Assembly (NCBI GenBank): GCA_028293225.1
Contig: JAQGPE010000486.1
Span: 1 to 13,710 of the forward strand
Reading direction: 5' to 3'
DNA: 13,710 bases
Source of the DNA: Akkermansiaceae bacterium
GTDB lineage: Bacteria; Verrucomicrobiota; Verrucomicrobiia; Verrucomicrobiales; Akkermansiaceae
Each line of letters starts with the position of its first letter. The stretch's first letter is position 1. The position numbers and the translations under genes are program-made. The notes under the pieces are model-generated. The model was not told where the DNA came from. It did no database searches and saw only the letters and a list, made by a program, of their open reading frames with translations. Shown one piece after another: positions 7,420-13,710 of the stretch.

Positions 7420-8058
7420 ATGTCTACGTCCAAGGCACTCGATACGAAACGTCCGGCTTTCCTGATCCTGGGAGCGCCGGGCGCCGGCAAGGGAACCCAG
7501 GGGAAGATCCTGGGCTCGATTCCGCGGTTTTTCCACTGTGCCTGCGGCGATGTGTTCCGTTCGCTCGATACCCGCACGGCGATCGGCCAGAAGTTCGTCC
7601 ACTATTCCAGCCGCGGCGAGCTGGTGCCGGACGAACTGACGATCGAGCTGTGGAAGGCTCAGGTCGACAACTGGAGCGATTCGCACATGTACAAGCCGGA
7701 CATCGATTTCCTGGTACTCGACGGGATTCCCCGCAATGTGCCGCAGGCCGAGATGATCTCGAAGTTCCTGGAAATCCACCAGGTCTTCCACCTTTCCTGC
7801 CCGGATCGCGAGGAGCTTGCCCGCCGCATGAGAAAGCGGGCGCTGAAGGACAATCGCATGGACGACGCGTCCGACCGGGTGATCCAGCAGCGCATCGCCA
7901 CCTACGAGGCGGAAACCAAGCCGATCCTGGAATACTACTCCGATGGCCTGGTGACTGACATCGACGCCACCCAGCCGCCGGTGAAGGTGCTGCACGACAT
8001 CATCGGCAAGATCGTCTCGCTGGATGTCTACAAGAAGATGAACCAGCCTCATCCCTGA
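7420..8058 (+). CDS. adk: Adenylate kinase, short-LID type
   Basis: Adenylate kinase catalyses AMP + ATP = 2 ADP in the cytoplasm. The 212-residue protein has the P-loop GAPGAGKGTQ (residues 18-27) and an AMP-binding segment CGDVFR (42-47, in place of the common TGDMLR). The second AMP-site motif is DGIPRN (101-106), with Ile where Phe or Tyr is usual. The LID is RALKDNRMDDASDR (140-153), a short form lacking the roughly 27-residue zinc or long-LID insert, as in short-type adenylate kinases and UMP/CMP kinases. The N-terminus carries about 10 residues before the first strand. The TGA stop overlaps the ATG of fmt by one base (TGATG at 8056-8060), a typical translational-coupling arrangement. 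The conserved Arg residues around the LID argue for an active nucleoside monophosphate kinase; AMP is the likeliest substrate. Confidence 0.92.
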   Translation: MSTSKALDTKRPAFLILGAPGAGKGTQGKILGSIPRFFHCACGDVFRSLDTRTAIGQKFVHYSSRGELVPDELTIELWKAQVDNWSDSHMYKPDIDFLVLDGIPRNVPQAEMISKFLEIHQVFHLSCPDREELARRMRKRALKDNRMDDASDRVIQQRIATYEAETKPILEYYSDGLVTDIDATQPPVKVLHDIIGKIVSLDVYKKMNQPHP

Positions 8059-9008
8059 TGCCGGTACCGCGGGTGATTTTCTTTGGCAGCGGCGAGATCG
8101 CGATCCCGTCGTTCGAACGTTTGATCAAGGAGGGGCCGCGGCCGGTCGCGTTGGTGACCCAGCCGGACAAACCTGCCGGGCGCCACCGGGTGCTCACCGC
8201 GCCGCCGATCAAGCAGATCGCCGTGGAGGCGGGGATTCCGGTGCTGCAGCCGGAAAGCGTGCGGGATGAGTCCAGCCTGGCTGAGCTCCGCGCGCTGGCG
8301 CCGGATCTGATCGTGGTGATGGCTTACGGGCAACTGCTGCCGAAAAAGCTGCTGAAGATCCCGAAGATCGCCTGCATCAACCTGCATGGCTCGCTTTTGC
8401 CAAGACACCGCGGAGCCTCTTGCGTGCAAGCGGCGATCCTGGCGGGCGATGCCGAAACGGGGGTTACCGTGATGCACGTCGCGCCGAAGCTGGACTCCGG
8501 AGACATCATTCTTTCCCGCTCCACTCCGATCGTTGCGGATGACACCGGCGGCAGCGTGCACGACCGGCTGGCCGTCGTCGCGGCGGAGGCTCTCGTGGCT
8601 GCGGTGCCATTGATTCTGGCGGGAACCGCGCCCCGCGAGATTCAGGACGATTCGCTGGCGAACTACGCGCCGAAGCTGGAGCGAGACGACGGCAGGATCG
8701 ACTGGTCGAGATCCGCGGCGGAGATCGAGCTGCAGGTGCGCGCCTACGATCCCTGGCCGGGCACCTGGTGCTGGCTGGAGGACAATGGCGAAAAGAAGCG
8801 CTTCAAAGTCTTGTCGGGCCTGCCCGGCAGCGAGCCGGCCGAAGGGGAGGCCGGCAGCCTGAATCTGTTGGAAGGCGGCGGTGTTGCCATCACCTGCGGA
8901 AGCGGCGCCTATCAGCTGAAGGAGATCCAGCCCGACGGCGGCAAGCGCATGCCGGTGGAGCAATGGGCTCGCGGCTTGCGTCCGGACCATCGGTATCGAC
9001 TTTCCTGA
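8058..9008 (+). CDS. fmt: Methionyl-tRNA formyltransferase
   Basis: Fmt transfers a formyl group from 10-formyltetrahydrofolate to Met-tRNA-fMet for translation initiation. The protein has 316 residues, essentially the E. coli length. The N-terminal Rossmann formyltransferase domain shows FFGSGEIAIPSFE, TQPDKPAGR (34-42) and the catalytic signature NLHGSLLPRHRGAS (108-121). Catalytic Asn108 and His110 are present, and Asp146 lies in KLDSGDI. The C-terminal tRNA-binding domain carries YAPKLERDDGRIDW and AYDPWPGTW. The usual Pro in the RGAAP segment is replaced (RGASCVQAA), a minor change. The start codon overlaps the adk stop by one base and has no Shine-Dalgarno motif, so translation is probably coupled to adk. 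The usual partner def (peptide deformylase) is not in the window. The gene ends before a hairpin-rich intergenic region. Confidence 0.96.
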   Translation: MPVPRVIFFGSGEIAIPSFERLIKEGPRPVALVTQPDKPAGRHRVLTAPPIKQIAVEAGIPVLQPESVRDESSLAELRALAPDLIVVMAYGQLLPKKLLKIPKIACINLHGSLLPRHRGASCVQAAILAGDAETGVTVMHVAPKLDSGDIILSRSTPIVADDTGGSVHDRLAVVAAEALVAAVPLILAGTAPREIQDDSLANYAPKLERDDGRIDWSRSAAEIELQVRAYDPWPGTWCWLEDNGEKKRFKVLSGLPGSEPAEGEAGSLNLLEGGGVAITCGSGAYQLKEIQPDGGKRMPVEQWARGLRPDHRYRLS

Positions 9009-9056
9009 TCGGGAGCGTCTTAAGCGCAAACTGGCCGAAAATCAAAGGGCCGGAAA

Positions 9057-9109
9057 TAGGAAGGGCGCGAATTGGATTCCCCCCGGAGTCACAATTCGCA
9101 CCCTTTCTG
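9057..9109. repeat. Long interrupted inverted repeat (hairpin) downstream of fmt
   Basis: Bases 9057-9074 pair with 9092-9109 (18 positions, one C-A mismatch at 9066/9100 and two G-T wobbles). The core is GCGAATTG (9067-9074) with CAATTCGC (9092-9099). After a single bulged A (9091), an inner stem joins GATTCC (9075-9080) to GGAGTC (9085-9090) around the loop CCCC. The whole structure spans about 50 bases. It is not followed by a T tract. Confidence 0.7.
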
Positions 9110-9123
9110 GGTCATCCCAGTCC

Positions 9124-9147
9124 CTGACTTGCGATCTGTCGGTTTTT
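9124..9147 (+). terminator. Candidate weak terminator of the adk-fmt transcript
   Basis: CTGAC (9124-9128) can pair with GTCGG (9138-9142) across a nine-base loop, with one T-G wobble, directly followed by TTTTT (9143-9147). The stem is weak, but two stronger hairpins lie immediately upstream and may assist. Confidence 0.35.
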
Positions 9148-9276
9148 GATCTCCCCCCAGAGTTCATTGCCGTTTGTAAGGGATACGCTGCCCGGGCTGG
9201 TATGGGCGCTCCACCGAGGTGTTGCGCGTCTCGACTAAGCCCCTAAACATTCAGCTTTGGGAAGAAGTAAATGCGT

Positions 9277-9308
9277 CCAAAATCGGACACTTTGGGCCAA
9301 AATCGGAC
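9277..9308. repeat. Two 12-base direct repeats, possible insertion-sequence end remnant
   Basis: CCAAAATCGGAC occurs at 9277-9288 and exactly again at 9297-9308, starts 20 bases apart. On the minus strand this reads as tandem GTCCGATTTTGG, which resembles the multiple terminal repeats of IS21-family elements. A related inverted copy, TGTCGGTTTTTG, is at 9137-9148. No transposase gene is near. The repeat is certain; its origin is inference. Confidence 0.5.
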
Positions 9309-9380
9309 TGCTGAGGCTGAATCAACGAGTTGCGGAAAGGCGCTTCAAACCTGCGTTCGGGCGGAGTTGCCAACCCATTG

Positions 9381-9390
9381 GCACCGGTGC
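9381..9390. promoter_or_regulatory. Palindrome upstream of the FAH gene, possible operator
   Basis: GCACCGGTGC is a perfect 10-base palindrome centred on CCGG. It extends imperfectly to TTGGCACCGGTGCTAG (9378-9393) and ends 12 bases before the ATG at 9403. LacI-family operators are commonly palindromes with a central CG. The left flank is also part of a TGCCAA/TTGGCA hairpin (9368-9383). No regulator gene is visible, so the operator call is inference. Confidence 0.35.
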
Positions 9391-9402
9391 TAGTGATCCT
9401 GT

Positions 9403-10260
9403 ATGAAATTGATCCGCTTCGGTGAGCCGGGACGTGAGGAGCCTGGTCTGGTGCTTGAGGATGGCCGCCAGCTGGATGCGAGCGGACAGTTCAACGACTA
9501 CGACGAAGGCTTCTTCGCCATGGGCGGACTGGAGGCTCTGGAGGCCTGGGTGGAGGATGGCTGTCCGGATGCGGTCGAGATCCCGGAAAACAGCCGCCTT
9601 GGCCCGCCGACCGAGCGTCCGTCGAAGATCGTGGGCATCGGCAAGAACTACCTCGATCACGCCAAGGAGATGGGCGAGGGAATCCCGACCGAGCCGGTTA
9701 TTTTCCTGAAGGCGTCGTCTTCGTGGAGCGGACCTTTCGACGATGTGCTGATGCCGAAGGGCTCCGAGAAACTCGACTACGAGGTCGAACTGGCAGTGGT
9801 GATCGGCCGCACTGCCTCTTCCGTGAAGGAAGAAGAGGCGCTCGACTACGTCGCCGGCTATTCCGTGTTCTGCGACTACTCCGAGCGCGCCTTTCAGAAG
9901 GAAATGGGCGGTCAGTGGACGAAGGGCAAAAGCGGCGACACCTTTGGTCCGATGGGTCCTTTCCTGATCCCTGCCTCCCAGGTGCCCGATCCGCAGGGCC
10001 TGCGCTTGTGGTGCAAGGTCAACGGCGAGATGCGCCAGAATGGCTGGACCGGTGACATGATTTTCGGCGTGAAGCACCTGATCAGCTACGTCAGCCGCTT
10101 CATGACCCTGCTGCCCGGCGACGTCATCGCGACCGGCACGCCGTCCGGCGTCGCCATGGGGATGGACCCGCCGCGCTACCTGGTTCCCGGTGATTGTGTG
10201 GAACTTGGAATCGAAGGATTCGGCGAAATGCGCCAGCGGGTGGTGGCCTGCTGCCCCTGA
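9403..10260 (+). CDS. Fumarylacetoacetate hydrolase (FAH) family protein
   Basis: The 285-residue protein is a one-domain FAH-family enzyme; members use a divalent metal to hydrolyse or isomerise beta-diketo or oxo acids. Visible family features are GIGKNYLDHAKEMG (78-91, with His86), the metal-ligand pattern Glu127-x-Glu129 in YEVELAVVIG, Asp158 in VFCDYSERAFQ, KGKSGDTFGPMGP (174-186), and the conserved ATGTPSGV (243-250). The N-terminal domain (MKLIRFGEPGREEPGLVLED and on to about residue 65) is of the type found in sugar-acid enzymes such as 2,4-diketo-3-deoxy-L-fuconate hydrolase, and in proteins annotated as ureidoglycolate lyase. A role in degrading deoxy-sugar acids is plausible but not shown by context: the neighbours are fmt and purH, with no pathway partners nearby. 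The family is secure and the substrate unknown. Confidence 0.9.
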   Translation: MKLIRFGEPGREEPGLVLEDGRQLDASGQFNDYDEGFFAMGGLEALEAWVEDGCPDAVEIPENSRLGPPTERPSKIVGIGKNYLDHAKEMGEGIPTEPVIFLKASSSWSGPFDDVLMPKGSEKLDYEVELAVVIGRTASSVKEEEALDYVAGYSVFCDYSERAFQKEMGGQWTKGKSGDTFGPMGPFLIPASQVPDPQGLRLWCKVNGEMRQNGWTGDMIFGVKHLISYVSRFMTLLPGDVIATGTPSGVAMGMDPPRYLVPGDCVELGIEGFGEMRQRVVACCP

Positions 10261-10337
10261 TTCCGCTTGCCGCAGGCCTGGCCGTGCATTACCCGGGCTG
10301 TCCGGCTCAATCCGGAAACAAACCGACCCAACCTTAG

Positions 10338-11879
10338 ATGCCTATCCAGCGCGCTCTCCTTTCCGTCTCCGACAAGACGGGACTCGCCGAATTCGCGAAG
10401 CACCTGCACGAAGCAGGAGTCGAGCTTCTCTCGACCGGCGGTACCGCCAAAGCACTGCGGGAAGCCGGTCTGCCGGTGATCGATGTCTCCGAGTTCACCG
10501 GTGCGCCGGAGCTCTTCGAAGGCCGTCTCAAGACACTGCACCCGAAGGTCCACGGCGGCCTGCTGCACAAACGCGATGACAAGGAGCACCTGGCCCAGGC
10601 CAAGGAGCACGGCATCCCGCCGATCGATCTGGTGGTGGTGAATCTTTACCCGTTCGAGCAGACCGTGGCGAAGCCGGGCGTGACCCTGGCCGACGCGATC
10701 GAGAACATCGACATCGGTGGTCCCTCCATGCTGCGCAGCGCGGCGAAGAACTACGCCAGTGTGACCGTCGTCACCGATCCCACGGATTATCCGAAGGTGA
10801 TCGAGGAGATGAACGAGCACCACAACGATACCACTCTGAAATTCCGCGAGCGTCTGGCGGTGAAGGTTTTCCTGCGCACCTCGGAGTATGACGCGGCGAT
10901 CTCGAATTTCCTCGGCCAGTGCAAGGAAGGCACCGGCTGCACCTTCACGGTCAGCCTGCCGCTGGAAATGGAACTGCGCTACGGCGACAACCCGCACCAG
11001 AAGTCGGCTCTCTACGGTGACTTCCGTAGCTGCTTCTCCCAGCTCCAGGGCAAGGAGCTCAGCTACACCAACATCCTCGACATCGAGGCAGCGGCCGACC
11101 TGATCCTCGACTTCGTCCGCCCGACGGTGGCGATCCTGAAGCACACCAATCCGTGCGGTGTTGGCCAGGACGACGGCGATCTGCGCATCGCGTGGCAGAA
11201 GGCTTTCGAGACCGACCGCCAGGCTCCGTTCGGCGGGGTGATCGTCTGCAACCGCCCGCTGACCGAGGGCGTGGCCCGGATCATTTCCGAGATCTTCACC
11301 GACGTGATCATCGCGCCGGACTTCGAACCGGAGGCCCGCGCGGTGCTCCAGAAGAAGAAGAACCTGCGCATCATGAAAATGAATGAAGCCTACCTCACTG
11401 CGAAGAAGGCTCCGGTCATCCGCTCCTGTCCGGGCGGTCTGATGGTCATGGACAGCGACCACTCGACCCAGGGTCTCGACGATATGGAGAACAAGGTGGT
11501 GACCAAGCGTCCGCCGACCGAAGAGGAAATGCGCGCGATGCGCTTTGCCTGGCGCGTCGTCAAGCACGTGAAGTCCAACGCGATCGTCTACGCCCAGTCC
11601 GACCGCACGCTCGGAATTGGCGCCGGCCAGATGAGCCGTATCGACAGCTCCCGCATCGCGGTTTGGAAGGCCAAGGAAGCCGGTCTGGATCTCGGCGGCT
11701 GCGTGGTCGCTTCCGACGCGATGTTCCCGTTTGCCGACGGCATTCAGACGGCCATCGACGCGGGCGCCACGGCCTGCATCCAGCCGGGCGGCTCGATGCG
11801 CGATGAAGAGGTCATCGCCGCGGCGGACGCCGCCGGCATGGCCATGATCTTCACGGGCCACCGCCACTTCCGCCACTAA
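10338..11879 (+). CDS. purH: Bifunctional AICAR transformylase / IMP cyclohydrolase
   Basis: PurH carries out the last two steps of de novo purine synthesis: formylation of AICAR by 10-formyl-THF, then ring closure to IMP. The 513-residue protein is of normal length. The N-terminal cyclohydrolase domain (about 1-195) shows SVSDKTG (9-15), [27 protein letters not shown] and [16 protein letters not shown]. The C-terminal transformylase domain shows [19 protein letters not shown], the catalytic Lys268-His269 in [10 protein letters not shown], and SNAIVYA. It also has [23 protein letters not shown] and [12 protein letters not shown], and ends in TGHRHFRH. The pdxJ start follows its stop by only four bases, so purH probably leads a purH-pdxJ-acpS operon. 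Both PurH and Fmt use 10-formyl-THF. The ATG has no Shine-Dalgarno match. Confidence 0.97.
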   Translation: MPIQRALLSVSDKTGLAEFAKHLHEAGVELLSTGGTAKALREAGLPVIDVSEFTGAPELFEGRLKTLHPKVHGGLLHKRDDKEHLAQAKEHGIPPIDLVVVNLYPFEQTVAKPGVTLADAIENIDIGGPSMLRSAAKNYASVTVVTDPTDYPKVIEEMNEHHNDTTLKFRERLAVKVFLRTSEYDAAISNFLGQCKEGTGCTFTVSLPLEMELRYGDNPHQKSALYGDFRSCFSQLQGKELSYTNILDIEAAADLILDFVRPTVAILKHTNPCGVGQDDGDLRIAWQKAFETDRQAPFGGVIVCNRPLTEGVARIISEIFTDVIIAPDFEPEARAVLQKKKNLRIMKMNEAYLTAKKAPVIRSCPGGLMVMDSDHSTQGLDDMENKVVTKRPPTEEEMRAMRFAWRVVKHVKSNAIVYAQSDRTLGIGAGQMSRIDSSRIAVWKAKEAGLDLGGCVVASDAMFPFADGIQTAIDAGATACIQPGGSMRDEEVIAAADAAGMAMIFTGHRHFRH

Positions 11880-11883
11880 GCTC

Positions 11884-12627
11884 ATGCTGCTCGGCGTCAA
11901 CATCGACCACGTCGCCACCCTCCGGCAGGCCCGCTATGCGCTCTTGCCGGACTCGCCGAACGCCGAGCCTTCGCCTCTGCGGGCGGCGCTCGACGCGATG
12001 GCGGCCGGGGCCGACTCGATCACCATCCATGTGCGCGGCGACCGCCGCCACATGCAGGACCGGGATGCGGTGGAAATTCGCAAGAGTTGCCCGCTGCCGC
12101 TGAACCTGGAGATGGGCGTGACGACCGAGATGACGGCGATCGCTTTGGATTTGAAGCCGGAGTTCGCCTGCCTGGTTCCCGAGACCCGCGAGGAAGTTAC
12201 GACGGAAGGCGGCCTCGATGTCGCGGGCCGTGCCGTCGAGGTGACGGCCTGCGTGAAGACGCTGCAGGCTGCCGGGATTCGCGTGTCGCTTTTCATCGAC
12301 CCCGATCCGGAGCAGGTGAGGGCCTCTGCGGCCACCGGCGCGGAAATGGTCGAGTTGCACACCGGTTGCTTCGCCAACGCGGTGGGAGCGGATCTGGAAG
12401 CCGAGATCGCCCGTCTCACCGAGGCGGCCCGGATCGGTCACGAAGCGGGCCTGCAGGTGAATGCCGGACACGGCATTAACTACGGGAATCTGCACCTGCT
12501 CTACGCCGTGCCGCATCTGGCCGAGCTGAACATCGGCCACAGCATCGTCGCCCGCGCCATGCGGGTCGGCTTTGAAACCGCGGTGCGGGAAATGAAAGCT
12601 CTCATGGAGGGGTATCCCTCCGCCTAA
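11884..12627 (+). CDS. pdxJ: Pyridoxine 5'-phosphate synthase
   Basis: PdxJ condenses 1-deoxyxylulose 5-phosphate with 3-amino-2-oxopropyl phosphate to pyridoxine 5'-phosphate, the last ring-forming step of the DXP-dependent vitamin B6 pathway. The 247-residue TIM-barrel protein shows LGVNIDHVATLRQAR (3-17), IHVRGDRRHMQDRD (48-61) and PLNLEMGVTTEM (72-83, with Glu76). It also has CLVPETREEVTTEGGLDV, ELHTGCFANA, NAGHGINYGN (193-202, with His196) and NIGHSIVARA (216-225). One deviation is Gly52 where E. coli has Glu in HLREDRRH; the surrounding Arg and His residues are kept. The start is four bases after purH and the stop 11 bases before acpS, indicating co-transcription. The presence of pdxJ implies the DXP-dependent route rather than PdxST. 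Confidence 0.97.
   Translation: MLLGVNIDHVATLRQARYALLPDSPNAEPSPLRAALDAMAAGADSITIHVRGDRRHMQDRDAVEIRKSCPLPLNLEMGVTTEMTAIALDLKPEFACLVPETREEVTTEGGLDVAGRAVEVTACVKTLQAAGIRVSLFIDPDPEQVRASAATGAEMVELHTGCFANAVGADLEAEIARLTEAARIGHEAGLQVNAGHGINYGNLHLLYAVPHLAELNIGHSIVARAMRVGFETAVREMKALMEGYPSA
12606..12621 (+). other. Perfect 6-bp hairpin at the end of pdxJ
   Basis: GGAGGG (12606-12611) pairs with CCCTCC (12616-12621) across the loop GTAT. It covers the last codons of pdxJ, ends just before its stop, and contains the only GGAGG motif near the acpS start 18-33 bases downstream. It may tune translation of acpS or be coincidental. Confidence 0.4.
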
Positions 12628-12638
12628 CTACGACACCG

Positions 12639-13025
12639 ATGCGCATTTTCGGAATCGGGATCGATGTCGTGGAAGTCGAGCGGATCGGTTCCTCGATGGC
12701 CGAGTTTGGGGATCGCTTCGCGGCACGGGTTTTCACCGACTCCGAGCGCGCCTACTGCGACTCGCAGCGGCGGCCGGAGATCCACTACGCCGCCCGCTTT
12801 GCCGCCAAGGAGGCGATCGCCAAGGCTTTCGGCACCGGCATCGGCAAGGAGTTGGGATGGCTCGACATGGAGATCATCCGCAAGGAGTCAGGAGAGCCCT
12901 CCCTGGTGCTCAGCGGCGCGGGCAAGGCCTTTGCCGAGCTGAGCGGCATCAGCGAAGTGAAGATCAGCCTCAGCCACGCCCGCCATTACGCCGCTGCAAA
13001 TGCGGTGGCGATGGCGGAGTCGTGA
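12639..13025 (+). CDS. acpS: Holo-[acyl-carrier-protein] synthase
   Basis: AcpS transfers 4'-phosphopantetheine from coenzyme A to a serine of apo-ACP, activating it for fatty acid synthesis. The 128-residue protein has the usual AcpS length. It carries GIGIDVVEVERI (5-16, with metal-binding Asp9), VFTDSERAYC (31-40), and the signature YAARFAAKEAIAKAFGTGI (50-68) with metal-binding Glu58. It ends with SLSHARHYAAANAVA. It follows pdxJ by 11 bases with no close Shine-Dalgarno site, so it is probably read from the purH-pdxJ transcript. A pdxJ-acpS pairing is also common in other bacteria, which supports both calls. Its stop is 19 bases from the stop of convergent speA, with no hairpin terminator between. 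Confidence 0.96.
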   Translation: MRIFGIGIDVVEVERIGSSMAEFGDRFAARVFTDSERAYCDSQRRPEIHYAARFAAKEAIAKAFGTGIGKELGWLDMEIIRKESGEPSLVLSGAGKAFAELSGISEVKISLSHARHYAAANAVAMAES

Positions 13026-13044
13026 ACAGCCGAGCGGTCGCGGG

Positions 13045-13710
13045 TCAGTCCTCGAAGTAGGTGTAACCCGCGAGGCCGGTCCGGTAGAGATCGAGCACCT
13101 CGCGGCGCTCCTTCGGCGAGATCAGGCCCTGGGCCACGGCTCTTTCCGCGAAGGCGCGGAAGCGGCCGACCAGTTCCTTTGGCTCGTATTCCACATAGGT
13201 GAGCACGTCGGCCACGGTGTCGCCCTCGACTTCGTGGGTGTAGACCGGCTTGCCGTCCTCAAGGTGGACGCCAACGACGTTGGTGTCGCCCAGGAGGTTG
13301 TGGAGGTCGCCAAGGGTCTCCTGATAGGCGCCGACGAGGAAGACGGCGATGTAGTAAGGCTCGCCCGGACGGAAGTCGTGCAGGGGCAGGACTTTCGCCA
13401 CGTCCTCGCGGTCGATGAAACGGTCGATCTTGCCGTCGCAGTCGCAGGTGATGTCGGCGAGCACGGCGCGCTGGCGCGGGCGCTCGTCGAGGCGGTGGAT
13501 CGGCATCACCGGGAAGAGCTGCTTGATCGCCCAGGAGTCGGGCAGGCTCTGGAAGAGGCTGAAGTTGCCGTAGTAGAAGTCCACCAGGGTATCCGACATT
13601 TCGCGGAGATCTTCCGGAACGATCTCAAGGTCCTGGAGGAGCTTCGAGATGCGGGTCAGGATGTGCCAGAACCAGGCCTCGGCGATGCCGCGCTCACGCA
13701 GGGTGGCGGC
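13045..13710 (-). CDS. speA: Biosynthetic arginine decarboxylase, C-terminal part (5' end outside window)
   Basis: SpeA is a PLP-dependent decarboxylase that converts arginine to agmatine, the first step of the agmatine route to putrescine and spermidine. The frame is open to the window edge, giving 221 residues of a protein normally around 630-660, so the start and the PLP-lysine barrel lie outside. An internal ATG at 13597-13599 is not the start; the upstream in-frame residues (GIAEAWFWHILTRISKL) are typical SpeA. The visible C-terminal domain shows YYGNFSLFQSLPDSWAI, FPVMPIHRLDERP and ADITCDCDGKIDRFI, with the conserved Cys of the DITCDSDG motif (here Cys-Asp-Cys). It also has LVGAYQETLGDLHNLLGDTN and GDTVADVL, and ends GLAGYTYFED, closely matching the E. 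coli SpeA ending. It converges on acpS. Its cofactor PLP derives from the PdxJ pathway. Confidence 0.95.
   Translation of the reverse strand, partial: AATLRERGIAEAWFWHILTRISKLLQDLEIVPEDLREMSDTLVDFYYGNFSLFQSLPDSWAIKQLFPVMPIHRLDERPRQRAVLADITCDCDGKIDRFIDREDVAKVLPLHDFRPGEPYYIAVFLVGAYQETLGDLHNLLGDTNVVGVHLEDGKPVYTHEVEGDTVADVLTYVEYEPKELVGRFRAFAERAVAQGLISPKERREVLDLYRTGLAGYTYFED

Larger units (their letters stand above)
9009..9402. other. 394-base intergenic region between fmt and the FAH gene
   Basis: No convincing gene is present. The region holds, left to right: a long interrupted hairpin (9057-9109); a perfect 5-bp hairpin, CTGGG-tcat-CCCAG (9107-9120); a weak hairpin followed by T5 (9124-9147); a TGTCGGTTTTTG motif (9137-9148); two 12-base direct repeats (9277-9288 and 9297-9308); a perfect 6-bp hairpin, TGCCAA-ccca-TTGGCA (9368-9383); and a 10-base palindrome (9381-9390) just before the next start codon. 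Confidence 0.8.

Noticed and set aside
9271..9393. A 40-codon plus-strand frame starting at ATG 9271, preceded by GAAGAAG
   Set aside because: It runs through the direct repeats and the operator-like palindrome, its product has no recognisable features, and coding bias is absent. Judged a chance frame.
9322..10077. A 251-residue minus-strand open frame spanning the FAH gene and its upstream region
   Set aside because: Mostly antisense to the well-supported FAH gene; composition is typical of a shadow frame.
10176..11918. A 580-residue open frame on the minus strand opposite purH
   Set aside because: It lies fully antisense to a textbook PurH. High GC at third codon positions in the real gene removes stops from one antisense frame. 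The translation is low-complexity and shows no family motif.
1..13710. Search by eye for tRNA genes, rRNA, CRISPR arrays, complete IS elements or toxin-antitoxin pairs
   Set aside because: None seen. Intergenic spaces are short and show no regularly spaced repeats, cloverleaf signatures or transposase motifs.

Overview
The window is a GC-rich, gene-dense piece of a bacterial chromosome that is almost entirely housekeeping. The mix of a PtsN-like IIA protein, an arginyl-tRNA synthetase, a CBS/DRTGG-type family II pyrophosphatase, a short-LID adenylate kinase, Fmt, an FAH-family enzyme, PurH, PdxJ, AcpS and SpeA, plus proteins of a kind I associate with Verrucomicrobia and Planctomycetes, suggests a Gram-negative Verrucomicrobium (Luteolibacter-like). 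That assignment is an impression from protein style, not a computed placement. No plasmid, phage, CRISPR or complete insertion sequence is visible.

Layout. The left edge holds the end of a TPR-repeat protein gene, closed by a strong bidirectional terminator. On the minus strand, sharing that terminator, lie two genes 27 bases apart: a small putative lipoprotein and a single-pass membrane protein, both of unknown function. A divergent intergenic region with two small inverted repeats leads into a plus-strand run: ptsN-like gene, argS, family II pyrophosphatase, a polytopic UbiA-like membrane protein, adk and fmt. adk and fmt overlap by one base (TGATG). A 394-base intergenic region follows. 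It contains a long interrupted hairpin, two further stem-loops, a pair of 12-base direct repeats resembling insertion-sequence ends, and a palindrome just before an FAH-family hydrolase gene. Then come purH, pdxJ and acpS with gaps of 4 and 11 bases, a probable operon. The right edge holds the 3' part of speA (biosynthetic arginine decarboxylase) on the minus strand, convergent with acpS and only 19 bases away.

How the genes fit. ArgRS releases AMP and PPi, the pyrophosphatase removes PPi, and adenylate kinase recycles AMP. CBS-domain pyrophosphatases of this kind are controlled by adenine nucleotides, so these neighbours share one metabolite circuit. Fmt formylates initiator tRNA, PurH makes IMP, PdxJ makes pyridoxine phosphate, and AcpS activates acyl carrier protein. 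SpeA needs PLP, the product line of PdxJ.

I found no convincing new multi-gene system. The items most worth a second look are the 9009-9402 intergenic structures, the uncharacterised membrane protein at 6475-7374, the unknown minus-strand pair, and the near absence of well-placed Shine-Dalgarno sequences.
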